The translations under genes were made by a program, and so were the position numbers. Of a stretch of DNA of 64,000 nucleotides, positions 23,761 to 35,357 are shown in pieces (position 1 is the first letter of the stretch; each line of letters begins with the position of its first letter). The notes under the pieces were generated by a model. It did not search any database and had not been told where the DNA came from. It saw only the letters and a program-made list of their open reading frames with translations. The stretch comes from Gnetum montanum (Eukaryota > Streptophyta > Gnetopsida > Gnetales > Gnetaceae): positions 237,642-301,641 of the forward strand of contig MNCI01024945.1 of assembly GCA_015680685.1 (NCBI GenBank). Reading direction: 5' to 3'.

Positions 23761-25863
23761 TCATGGGGGAGATGCCCATCCATGCTTACCATTGCCATGG
23801 CCTCTCAATTTTTCTACCCTTTTTGTTTATTCACATTTTTGATTTTACAAACTTTTTATTTTCAAATTTTTCTAATTTTATACCATTTTTAGTACATTTA
23901 AATTTTCTTGATTATTTTACACTTTCTAATATATCTTACTTTATTTTTTTCTTATGTTTCTTTTGATTAAGTGTGATATTTTTTCATTTTAGCTAATAAA
24001 TCTACTTTATTGTCATAGTACACAATGCTACTATTGACATTTACTCATGATGGTTTGTGCTTAATTTTTGATTGTCAATGTTTGGTTTCTAATTTTGAAT
24101 TCTAATGTTTGATGATTTTGACATGGTTTATTTTTTATGGGATAGGTAGTGAGTCTATGTTATCCACCCATCAAAAGAACTCTATGGTTTTCCTTATTAT
24201 GGGAATTTGATGTCCCTTTCTCATTAAAAAAACTTTTAATCAATTAGTAACCTTGGTAGTTCTAGAATTAGGAAGGATCCAAAGGTTTGTATAGGGTGTG
24301 ACTTCAAGGGGACTCAATACTCTTTGTACTCTTCTTCTTGCTTGAGTGCTTGAGTTTTTTTCATGGACTTCTTACCATTCAATACCACCAATGATAGGAA
24401 GACAAAAAATGTCATTGCATGGTGTGGTTCCCATCATTCAAAAAAAAAACATAAATGATGAAAATTCAAAGCACACCCCTTTGACATGAATAAGTCCTTG
24501 CATGGTATAGTTCCCATTTCAAAAAAAATAATGGAAATTCAAAGCACATCGCTTGGACAAATAAAAGGGCTACAAGCACTAGTTATGGGACTTGAAAGAT
24601 ATACACCTATGCCTAAAGATCCCCTCTAACTAAGGCCCTATCTCTATCACTTCCTACTACTCTCCTCTTTGTGGAATAGTGGTTGTCTTGTGGGGACACT
24701 CTTGTGTCTCAAGTGGGTCGATCGGTCTTAGAGTGGCAATGCAAAGTCACTAAAAGCAGATGACTTTGGTTTGGACTACAAATGGAACTTCTTAGGTCAT
24801 TTTAACCACAATTCGACAAGGTACTTCTTATGATCTTAATTTGGATCTCCATTCCACCTTCTCTATCATCCATCCATGCTACCATAACTCACCTCATTGT
24901 CAAATTTTATATTATGCTCTATGTCTTAGTCTAACGTATTGGGACTCTTGAGTGGATTATTTTGGATTGGTCGTTAACTTATCATGATCATTAAATCAAC
25001 TATGAGGCCCATAGACTCCTTAGTTATGGTTATGCAAGGGTAAAAAGGGCATGAGCTTGCTATGGGGAGGTCCCACCTACATAGCTTTTAGCTTGATTAG
25101 TTCAGGTTCCTAACCTTTGACATCGCTACAATCTTATATTTTGTAGTTTTCATTGTGTAAACCACTTAGTACTCCTTAATCTTTCATTGCATTCATCCAT
25201 TAAATTAATTTTTCTCCATTTTTCCAAATTTATGAACTTCAACATCCTCTTCTCATGATTTCATACTATTCTTGGGCTTTTAAGCTTTCATTTGATCCCC
25301 ATTTCATTGAAAATTCCTTGTATTTTAAAAGTTTGACCAAAGTCAACAAAGGTCAATGGTGGCCAATAGATGCATTGTTGAGGCCTCGTCAATGCAATAC
25401 AAAAACACTATATATACTAGTGGATACTTTGGAACTTTTTGTCATTTTCTCATAACACATGGGGAATTTTTGCAATTTTTCATAGCTGAAAACCTTCCAA
25501 AGTCCATAACTATTTATCCAAATCACTCCATTTCTTGATCCTACACTTACTGAAGGTAAGATCTTTATCTTGGGGGCTACAAACCTTAAGGTTTCTAATG
25601 TAATTTTTGAAACTTTGTTGTAACTTCCCCAAGGGTTAGTAATCTTAATCATACATAAACATCAACGTTTTCCAAGTTAACCCTTTCAAAAACATCCTAG
25701 ATGATTTATCAATGATAAGACATAAATAGAAATAATAATTAAGTTAATTAAATCATCCATAATTACAACTTAGCCAAGTGTAACTAACCTTAAGAGTTAA
25801 GGTATTCCAATTGTTTTAAGGTTAGATAATGATTGCTAATACATGGTTCTATTGTGATTGAAA
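23761..25863 (+). other. C spacer between integrase and ORF3
   Basis: About 2.1 kb of non-coding, T-rich sequence conserved in order in A (40311-42280) and partly in B. It contains two minisatellite units (24411 and 24494) and a conserved block around ACAACTTAGCCAAGTG near 25765 just before ORF3. Short open frames here are not conserved between copies. Confidence 0.6.
24411..24577. repeat. Minisatellite in C, two copies
   Basis: Units of 83 bp start at 24411 and 24494. They are the same unit as in B (three copies) and A (one copy). Confidence 0.8.
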
Positions 25864-28721
25864 ATGACATCCAAATAAAAGCTCTCGCAGAAAAGAGAAC
25901 CCTCACAACCACAAGAGAAACAACCTAGAGCTAGAAGGGGCCAGCAAGAACAAGGCCAAGAATAGCAAGAGGTGACCCATGGAATGGGACCTCTTCAAGA
26001 GGAGCCCAAAGTGGATTTTTTTTTTTGACAAATTCTAGAAGAAGAAGTGCCTACAAAACAATCTCAATGAGGAGAAGTGCCTAGATGTGTGCCTAGGCTT
26101 GAGGACACTCTAACTCAAGCCTAAATAGACATCATCAAGGCCCAAGAGGCACAAATATTAGTTCTTCAAGAGATAAAATTTGGACCATTTTAAGAAAAAT
26201 CTCCAGAGGATGTCATAACACAATTAAAAACCTCTCTCATATGGCCAATCATCACGACTAGTGGGGAATGGTACATAAGAAAGACCTATCTCTTCTAGAG
26301 TAGCTAAAGGCTAGGGTCCATTGTACAAATCAAGGAAGTTCAAGTGTCCTACTTAGTGGAGGCCATCACATAAGCACTGGGGTTACTAGATATTAGAACA
26401 CAGTTGGCAAAGATATGCACAAAAGGCAATCCTAAGGCAAAAAGGAAGTGGACCCAACGATGCTATAGGATGGACTCTAAGGAGTATGGCGCACTCACAC
26501 TAGCAGAGTGAATTTATTTCAAGATTGTATCCTATCATCTCAATCCAACAGTGAGGCCAAGCAAGGTGACTACTTTCTTTGCTCGTGCATGTGTGACTCT
26601 AAGTGGGAAATTTCCTATTAACCTTCCATAGTTGATTTATTTAGAGATCAAGAAGCATTTCAAGGAGAACAAACAAAAGGAGGGCCTTTCCCTTTCCATG
26701 CCTTATAAGAAAAATTTGTAAGAGGGTAGGTATTTTTCACTATTCAAATGACACTCTTAGGCATACTCCCTTGTCCTCATGGGCAAAAATCATGAAAGAA
26801 AAAATTCCAACAACCATTCAAGAAGAGGAGCTACCACCACCACGACCCACTCAGGAGATAACACTAGAGGCCTGTGCAATCCTTAAGTGTCTATGATAAA
26901 TTTGAGAGTAGCTCTTGACTGAACAAGAGTAGCAAGTAGGAATGAGTGGGATGGATCCATCTGTGTATCGACCAACAATGAGTTACCTTAATGAGGTGGA
27001 CTGAACAGTTAGCCAAATGAAGACGGGTGGTTTCATTTTCTTTGTCCAAAGAATGCAGCTAACTTCAAGGTTAGATACCAACACTTGGGAGGTGATAGTA
27101 TCATTAGCAACCCATCATCTATTCCAAAAAATCTCTGGGAATGCCACCATTTTCTTGATGAGGTTGGAGGAAGGTGAAGAGGCAACTATCTTGGTGATGT
27201 AGCACTAAGGGTAGGAAATAATGGTAGAAGTGGTAGCTGATTGTGTAGCCAAAGCATTGAATGCATCTATAGCATCTATACCAGATGTATCTACACTCCA
27301 AGATGTATATACATATATAGGTATAGTCAGCAAAGAATTGAATGCAAACCAACATGAACAACTACTAGAATAATTGGTAGGAACCAAGCAACAGACTCAA
27401 GATATCTTTGATCTTCTAGAGAACATCACTGCAACCTAGTCAAAGCTATTGAATGCAAGGGGAAAATTCATCATTTTGGAGGGGCAACTAGAAATGACCC
27501 AAGAGTAAAATCAATGCTTGGTTGTAAAGCATGTTAAAATTTTTTCCCAACTTGTAGAGAAAAAAATCCTCAACTCGACAACAACAAGAGATAAAGCTAT
27601 CAAATATCTTCAAGAACAATTTCAAAAGGTTGAGGAGGAAGTAGTAATGGCCATCTTCAAATAGTTCATGGTAGAAGCTAAAATGTATTCAATTGAAAAG
27701 GATTTGAATTAGATGTGCTAAGAAAATGAAGCATTGATCATGAAAAATCATCACCTATGATATGTTGATGCTCAAAGAGATCAAATGTAAGAATTAAATC
27801 ATCAATAGTAGGAGTAGCTTATTAGAGTCAACACTGAACTAAGAAAATTGGTTGTGGAGAACTAAAATATTAATGGAGGAGGTATGCACCTTATAAAAAA
27901 AGTCTACCATCAAAATTTTCACCTAGAAGAATGAAGCTCTCAAGTTTGAGAGGGCTAAAATCCACTATAGGGACCAGTTTGGCTTGTAAAAGGAAATTAA
28001 TGAAAAAGAAATCTAAATGGCAAAGGCTAAAGTAAATGAAGCCCTCCAACAACTCCAGCAAGAAAGAGAGATGTGCCAACCCATCCTTGATGGGATTGAT
28101 GCCTACAACAAAGTGGAGATCCACTTGAAGGAGTTGCATATTGAAGAGATGATAGAGAATATGGAGTTGGCCAATCTTTGTTACACAAATTTGGTAATGT
28201 TGATAGCTAGATGGAATTGGTCAGAATTGGAGAAGCATGTGGCTAGCTCATATCTATTATACAAGGTTGAGTTCAAACACCACAAGGACACCAAGAAAAT
28301 TCTTGAGACTGCTAATGCTAAACTCAAAGTCCTCAAAAGTTGATTCATAGATCAATGATCCATTGCTAAGGACCTAGCTATATGGATAAATAACTAGTAG
28401 GAGTTGAAGAACACAGTATGAGTGTTTGACATTGAATGAAAATAGTTCACTACCTAGTTTATCAATGTCAAGAAGTTGTTTCTAGCAATCCTGTGTCCAT
28501 CGGATGTGGGTGTTTCAACCCACATTTGGAAAGCTGCATGGACAGTGCGTGATCCCAAGAGTAAGGAGGAGAAAATGAAAGCACTACTAGATGCTTTATG
28601 CCTCTCACATAAAGTGGTAGCAGTAGTAGGACAACCATAGTTGCCTCAACCATTTCTAATGCATGAAGCTGGTGAAGGTTCCTTGAAGCCTTAAGAACCA
28701 CCACTACCTAGGACCATTTGA
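25864..28721 (+). pseudogene. C ORF3, conserved third ORF of unknown function
   Basis: An ATG at 25864 (MTSK) and a terminal ACC-ATT-TGA at 28719-28721 match those of the copy in A (42281-45078), giving a protein of about 950 residues if reading breaks are ignored. The N-terminus is Gln/Glu/Arg-rich. A central globular block near 26440-26700 (YGALTLAE..., PTVRPSKVTTFFARACVTLSG, INLP) resembles the plant retroelement domain called putative plant transposon protein (PF20167) by remembered pattern only. The last 350 residues are Lys/Glu/Gln-rich and coiled-coil-like (28017-28343). Its position between integrase and LTR is that of the Athila env-like ORF. No signal peptide or membrane segment was seen. 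Confidence 0.65.
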
Positions 28722-28971
28722 TCTTCTCCAACAAGCTTCACATCATCAAGGAATGTGTTGTCAAAATTTTTTAATAATTGTTTCATGGTGTTTAATTTTG
28801 TGTCCTGAACACTACCATTTTTGTAATTTATTGATACATACACTTGGGAACTCCATTTTTTGTCAATTCAGTCAAGTTTGTTTTGTTGAAAGAAAAGTCA
28901 ATCAATAATCCCATACATTCCCAATTTAGTAAAAGAACTCAAGGATGAGTTTTCTTTCAGTTTTGGGCATA
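28722..28971 (+). other. C 3' untranslated end and polypurine region
   Basis: Non-coding sequence leading to the 3' LTR. It is conserved in A and B, including a GAGGATGAGTTTTC-like block near 28942-28955. Confidence 0.6.
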
Positions 28972-29916
28972 TGATGAGTCATTATTGGTTGGTTGCGTCG
29001 ATGAGGCCTTGTCAATGTAGCCAACTACATTGATGTGGCCATGTCCATGAGGCCCCATCGATGCATCTCAACCTATGTTGATGATGCCTCATCGACGTAG
29101 TGTTTGTCCATCACCTATAAATGTGTGTCTATCAGCCACATTTATGGAAAATCCAAATTTTAGTAGTAGTGAAGCTCTTGCATTTTTTTCCATTCAAAAG
29201 TTAGAATTTTTTCCTTGAGTGCCTACTATAGGAGTCATTGATTTTATGGATCTTTATTTAAGAATTTTTGTACCTAAGCATGATAGTGTGTGTGGTAATA
29301 AAGATGAGATTTCTGATAAACCTTGTAGTAGTTTGGATAGATTAGCTCTTTTATTTATGCATTCAAAGTTTTCAATTATTTGTTAATTATTCTCAATTAT
29401 TTTGCAAATATTTTTTAGAAATTGAGTTAATGAGATTATTAAGCTAGATAGATTAAATACATAAGTACGACTGCTTCAAGCACAACATGTATTCACTTGG
29501 TAATCCTAACAACATTATTACTTAGTATGCCTAGTAGCATAGTGTTTAGTTGCCTAGCAGTGGATACATGGGTTTAAGACATGTACAGAAAGTGGGAACA
29601 GATACTTATGTTAGGATTAGTTAAATAGCAGCTAATTAAGTAATTTAGATTAGTTAATCAATTCCTTTTATCTACATTATGAGCACATAAAATATAACTA
29701 CAAAATGATAAAAATTAGATGTCTCAGTTACACTTAACCATACCAATGTACATCACAGGTGTAACTGGAAGGACAAAAATTAACTTTTTATGGTTAGATT
29801 TACTTACTAAAGGGCTAGTGCATTGGAAACAATAAAGTCCATATAATTCGACCAAGTCATGCATGAACGCTTCATGATTAATATGGTTGGATGTAAGGGT
29901 ATCTTACTACTCATTA
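28972..29916 (+). repeat. 3' LTR of C
   Basis: 945 bp, TGATGAG...CTCATTA (one transition in the terminus), TATA box at 29116-29122. Followed by AAGTT, the partner of AAGCT at the left end. Confidence 0.9.
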
Positions 29917-32867
29917 AAGTTCATCACCAACTCTCTAATGATAGTAATGATCATAACCACTAGGAAGAGTTGGAAATTTTTGAAAAGTTTAAACAAGAAA
30001 GCCTCGAACTAAAAATGCTATTGGCCAAAATGGAATATGTGTTTTTGAAAAATGGGAAGCTAATTATAATCAATTCAAAACTTGCTCCAAAGAAAAAAAA
30101 GATGTTGTTGAAGGTAGTTGAAAAATGGTTAGTAGCTTTTGCTTGGTCATATCCTAAACTCACATGAATTGATCCTAGGATATGCCAACATCACATCTAC
30201 ACTGACTTGGCCATGAAGCCAAAATGATAGCCACAAAGGTGATTAAACCCCAAGCTAAAGTAGATCATCAAGGAGGAAATCCAACAACTCCTCAAGGCAA
30301 GGTTCATTTATCCCATTGCAAATAGCAAGTTGGTTAGCCCACTTGTAATTATGCCAAAAAAGGTGACAAGTGGCGAGTTTGCATTGATCCTAGGCTACTA
30401 AATATGGCAACATTCAAGGATCATTTTTCATTGCCATTTTTTGACCAAGTTCTCAACACAATATCTAGGCATTGCTACTACAACTTTCTAGATGGTTATA
30501 GTGGCTATAACCAAATTCAAATTTCACTAGAAGACTAAGAAAAGATAACATTCAAAAGTCCCTAGGGGAATTTTTCATATCATAAGATGCCATTTCATCT
30601 ATGCAATTCTCCTACTAGATTCCAGCAACTGGTTTCAAGCATTTTTTAACAGCAAATCTGTAGTGATGTAGAAGTCTTCATGGATGAATTCTCCACCTAT
30701 GGAGCTACATTTGAGCAACCCTTCGATCACGTTGAGAAAGTGCTAAAATAATGTGTTAAAACTAACTTGTAACTCAATTGGCAGAAAAGTCACCTCATGG
30801 TCCAAGAGGGCATTGTACTAGGGCATAGAATATTAAAAGCAAAAATTGAGGTAGACCTTGAAAAAATAAGGATCATCCAAGGAATATCTCACCAACAAAA
30901 AATAGTTAAAGATGTTTGATCATTCTTTGGACATACTAGCTACTACTAGTGATTCATAGAGAATTTCTCTAAGATCACAAAATCATTGGTTGAGCTAACA
31001 AAGAAAGATGCTTCCTTTGTCTAGACTATAGAATGTGAGAAAGCATTCTAGTCACTAAAAGAGAAGCTTGTAGAAACTCCAATCCTACAAGCACTTGACT
31101 AGCCTAGGCAATTTCATATCATGACAAACACATCAAATTATGCCTTGGAAGCTATGCTGATGTAGTTAGATGACAAGAAATGACCATACTACATCCACTA
31201 TGCTAGCTAAAGCATTATGGTTGCACAATTGAACTACACCACCATAGAGAAAGAATTGATGGCTGTGGTGTTTACTCTAGAGAAGTTTAAACACTATGTT
31301 CTTGGATATAATGTGCTTTTGCACATTAATCATAGTGCCATCTACTTCCTGATGAACAGGCCAATGGTGATCCCTTGTGTCATATGGTGGCTAGTGATCT
31401 TGTAGGAATTAGATCTTACAATGGTAGATTGAAAGGGCACTAAGAATTTGATCGCTAATCATTTGTCTCAATTTCAATGAAACAACAAAGAGGAACAAAG
31501 TCCACTATCTAACATATTCCCTAATGAACTCCTCTTTGCTAGGGCTAGAACTAAAGAAACTTCCAACAAGCCAAAATGGTATGATGGCATCCTCACCAAT
31601 CTTCTTACTCAGGAGATGCCACAAGGGTTGGACCACCAAAAGAAATAGTAGTTTCTTAACCAAGTAAAACACTTCATGGAGATCAACAAACATCTCTACA
31701 AGGTGTGTGCCAATGGCTTGGTTCATTGGTATGTCCTTGATGTTGATCAACTACATGTTCTCCAGGTTGCTCATGAAGGTCCTTGCAAAGGACACTATGT
31801 TAGAAGATGCAATGCCATTAAAATCCTAATCATAGGGTACTACTAGCCAACACCCTTCAGGGATGTTCATCATTACATCCACTCTTATGAATGATGCCAA
31901 TGAGATGATGGAATGACTATAGAAATGGAGGAACCTCAACAATGGATTCAACGATTGGAACCATTCAACATCTGGGGCATTGATTTCATAGGTCCCATCA
32001 TGCCCCTGTCAAATGGAAATTTGTACATCATAGTCATTGTTGACTATTGTACAAAATGGGCAAAATTAGTAGCCATCATCAACTATAAATCCTCTATTAC
32101 TTAGTTTATACAACAAAATGTTGTAAATAGGTTTGGTATGCCACATGCATTAATTTTTGATAATGGAACTCACTTTATAGGCACTACTTTTCAGAAGTTC
32201 ATGTAATGCTTGGGGGTTGAACATAAACTCACAACACCTTACCATCCCCAAGGTAATGGTCAAGTTGAGGTTACCAATAGGGAAATCATAAGGATTCTAA
32301 CAAGAACTATTAGTAAATATAGAAAAGTCTAGAGCATAAAACCTAATGATGCCCTTTGGGTCTACTGCTCAACATGGAAACTTCCTATAGGTTATTCTTC
32401 TTATGAGCTTGTGTATGGAAAATTACCAACACTTCCTATTCAATCCAAAATCCATACACTTTCAACAGCTTGTCACCTTGGCCTTTACCTGATTCTAGCC
32501 CAAAAAGAATGACTAATGAATCTCAACCTATTAGACAAAAACTAATTAGTAGCCTTATCATCTAATGAGCTGCACAAGGCCTATAACAAAAAGTTTCATG
32601 ACCTAAAAATCAGAAAAGTCAAATTTCAACAGAGAGATAAGGTTCTCTACTAGAACCCCACACATGTACCTCAACAAACTAAGTTCCAAATGCCCTAGGA
32701 AGGACCTTACATCATTTATGAGAAATTTCCTTATGGGGCCATGATCATCTATAAACCTAAGAGCCCAAACGAGAAAAACCTAGTTAACATTCAACAAATC
32801 AAACCTTTCCATGAGCATGTGCCATTCAACACAACAAAAGCCTCATCAAATGGACAACCAAGCTCAA
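29917..32867 (+). pseudogene. pol: B pol pseudogene: RT-RNase H-integrase
   Basis: After element C the pol frame resumes. The pre-RT block (LAPKKKKMLLKVVEKW) is near 30080-30127. RT is about 30180-30980 with FLDGYSGYNQIQ and FMDEFSTYG, so the second Asp of the FMDD catalytic pair reads Glu here. RNase H is about 30990-31480 with TIEKELMAVVFTLEKFKHYVLGY. Integrase is about 31740-32860: a His/Cys zinc-binding block near 31770-31900, then a core with WGIDFIGP and VDYCTKWAK. Scattered stops and frameshifts make it dead. These motifs are diagnostic of the Athila branch. Confidence 0.8.
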
Positions 32868-32868
32868 N
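32868..32868. other. Ambiguous base N at a deletion junction
   Basis: The only N in the window. Compared with C (about 23725-24214) and A (about 40330-40731), B lacks roughly 0.4-0.5 kb at exactly this point. It may be a real deletion or an assembly join. Confidence 0.9.
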
Positions 32869-34505
32869 TTGTCCCCTTTTCATTAATAAGAATTTAATAA
32901 ATTTGTGACTTTGGTAGTTTTTGGAATTGGGAAGGATTCAAAGGTTTGAACAAGGTGTGGCTTCAAGGGGATTCAATATTCTTTGTGCCTTTCTGTTTGC
33001 TTGGGTGCATGTGTGTTGTCATGGATTTCTTATCGTTTTGCATCATCTAATAAAAGGAAATTAAATAAGTCCTTGCATGGTGTTGTTCTCATCAGAAAAA
33101 AAAAAGAGACGGGAATTCAAAGCACACCCCTTAGAAAAAATAAATGCATATGTCCTTGCATGGTGTGGTTCTCATCAGAAATAAAAAATGATGATGATTC
33201 AAAGCATACCCCATGGACAAAATACATGCATGTGTCTTTGCATGGTATGGTTTCCATTTCAAAAAAAAACAATGGGAATTTAAAGCACACCCCTTAGATA
33301 GAATAAATAGGTTACAAGAATTGGTTATAGGACTAGTCATCTCTAACTAAGGCCCTTCGTCACTTCCTAATCCTTCTCTAATAAGGAATGGTGGTTGTTC
33401 TATGCGAGCCCTCTTGTGACTTAGGGGATGAACTGGTCTTAGAATGTTGATGCGAAGTCATTGAATGTGGTTGGTTTTGGTCTAGACTAAGGATGGATCC
33501 TATCAAGTCATTTAACCACAAATCCACAAGGGACTTCATGTGACCATAATTAGGAACCTCATTCCAGACTCTCTCTCATCCATCTATGCTTTTCATAGCT
33601 CACATCATTGCCAGTTTTATGTTCTAGTTTGATGTTCTAGTTTGATATGTTGGAATTCTTAGTTGGTTTCTTCCAAGTTTTTGTACTTAACTACTGTAAC
33701 CATTAATCATCAATAGAGCACACGAACTCTTTGGTTTGTAGTTATGGAAGGGCATAAAAGGCTTATGCCTGCTTGGGGGAGGACCCACTTGCATATTTTT
33801 TAGTTGGATTAGTTAAGTTCTTTACCCTTAGACATTCTTACAATAAAATTCTTTTTATTTACCCCATCAATGACATCCAATTATGCACATTGTCACAACA
33901 TTTTTTAGTGAAACTTTCCTTTTTATTATTGTGAAATCTTACACCCTCTTCAAATATTTCCTTCTGTCAAACATTTTCAATTTAATGGACTACTTATTTA
34001 TTTATTTTACCCTATTTGTCAACCTTCCTACTATAACTACTAAAGAATCAATCTACCATAGTCACAACTTAGCCAAGTGCAACCACCCATGAGACAAGAC
34101 ATTTAACAACTATGTCTTATACATTGCATACTAATTCATGATTCTATTGTCAATGTAATGGGAAGCATGGACTAGAAGTGAGACTATCTTCACCAAATAT
34201 GATGTAGTAGTACCACACCATGAGGATCATTCGTGATCATGGGATCTCTTCTCTCTCTCATTCTTCTATTGCTAAGAGGTGTTTGGTGTTAGTGTTATCC
34301 AGGGTGTTCACTTCTCTTATCATGAAAATCCCATTTTTTAAACATTGTAATTCTGTATCCTTGGGCACTCTGAGTTCATTTTCCCATTTTATTCAATCTA
34401 TATGCCAGTTCATAATCCCATACCTACCCAATATATTATGTTGTCTAGAACTTCTTCTTTCTCTTTTTCACTTGAGGATGAGTTTTCATTCAATCATGGG
34501 GGGTA
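32869..34505 (+). other. B 3' non-coding region, ORF3 deleted
   Basis: The stretch aligns with the 3' region of C and A after integrase. It contains the minisatellite at 33069-33315 and the conserved block around ACAACTTAGCCAAGTG near 34060. Near 34165 it leaves the family sequence just before the ORF3 start and resumes, near 34226, in sequence lying after the end of ORF3. It ends with a purine tract (ATGGGGGGTA) before the LTR. Confidence 0.7.
33069..33315. repeat. Minisatellite, 82-83 bp unit, three copies
   Basis: Units start at 33069, 33152 and 33234. Each begins GTCCTTGCATGGTGTGGTT (with changes) and ends around AAAGCACACCCCTTAGA. Two copies occur in C and one in A. Confidence 0.85.
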
Positions 34506-35357
34506 TGATGACTTAACATTTTCCTATGGTCATGACATCAGGTATGTGACATTGGGGCCATGATGTCATGTACATAACATTAGGTCTTGGCTTTGATGTT
34601 AGGTATCCAACATTGGGGTGTACATATCAACCTATAAATATAGCACTTGGGCTTCTTTTTCATAGCTTTTGAGTCAGAGTAGTGAAGCTCTGGACATTTA
34701 TTATCTCAAAGTTAGAATATTTTTTAAGTGCACGTAGAAGGAGTCTAAGTGTGTATAGTTCTTTTTTCAAGCACTAATTTACTTGAGCATAATAGTGTGA
34801 CAGGAATAAAATAAACTCTTTTGACAATCATTGCAGCACTGAGAAGATATTAATATTTTGTTTAATGCACTTTACTTCCATGCTCTTTACTTTAATACAT
34901 TTGAATTAAGAAATTTATTTCTAGTTATTAATAAACATAAGAATGACCACTTTGAGCATACATATTGTACTTGGTAACCTAGCAACATTTAACGTTTGCT
35001 AGCACAATAGCACTATATGTGTTCAAGATGTGTTTGAGAAAGTGGGATGGTTACTTGTGTTAGGCTAGATAGGTAATAACAAATTAGATTTTAAATTACT
35101 CTATTCTTCATTCTTGTTGTAGGTGATCAAATCTATAAAATATAAAGTAAGAAAATCATATACCTCAATTACACTTTTACCATACCCTTGAACCTCACAA
35201 GTGTAGTTGGAATGACAAAAAATGTTCTCAATGTCCATTTCACTTCCTAGAAGAGCTAGTGTACCAAATAACTATAGGTCCATAAAATTTGACCAAATAA
35301 TGCATAATTCCTTAGTGATTTATATGGTTGGGTGTAGGGGTACCTCACCACTCATCA
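34506..35357 (+). repeat. 3' LTR of B
   Basis: TGATGAC...CTCATCA, 852 bp, TATA box at 34633-34640, preceded by a G-rich polypurine tract. The five bases that follow (CCTTG) would be the target duplication, but the left flank has been lost so it cannot be checked. Confidence 0.85.

Larger units (their letters stand above)
16587..29916 (+). mobile_element. Element C: innermost Athila-like Ty3/gypsy
   Basis: A 13.3-kb element with LTRs 16587-17529 and 28972-29916. The flanking five bases are AAGCT (16582-16586) and AAGTT (29917-29921), a target duplication with one transition. It lies in the pol frame of B, and B's reading continues across it. It has a tRNA-Asp-type primer site, gag, protease, RT, RNase H, integrase, a 2-kb non-coding spacer and a long ORF3. 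LTRs are diverged, mostly by transitions, so it is old although it is the youngest layer of the nest. Confidence 0.9.
12340..35357 (+). mobile_element. Element B: Athila-like Ty3/gypsy, hosts element C
   Basis: LTRs at 12340-13194 and 34506-35357 match closely in length (855 and 852) and pair by alignment. A decayed tRNA-Asp-type primer site follows the 5' LTR. gag and PR lie at 13355-16586; RT, RNase H and integrase resume at 29917 after element C. It is inserted in the gag region of A, since the sequence right of 35357 is mid-gag. ORF3 of the family is almost wholly deleted in B, so it was probably non-autonomous before it decayed. Confidence 0.8.

Noticed and set aside
23626-23966. Phe-rich open frames suggesting membrane proteins after the C integrase
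   Set aside because: They derive from a T-rich tract and are not conserved in frame in the homologous spacers of A and B.
34220-34516. 98-codon open frame
   Set aside because: It covers the non-coding 3' end of B, is not conserved as a frame in A or C, and resembles no protein.
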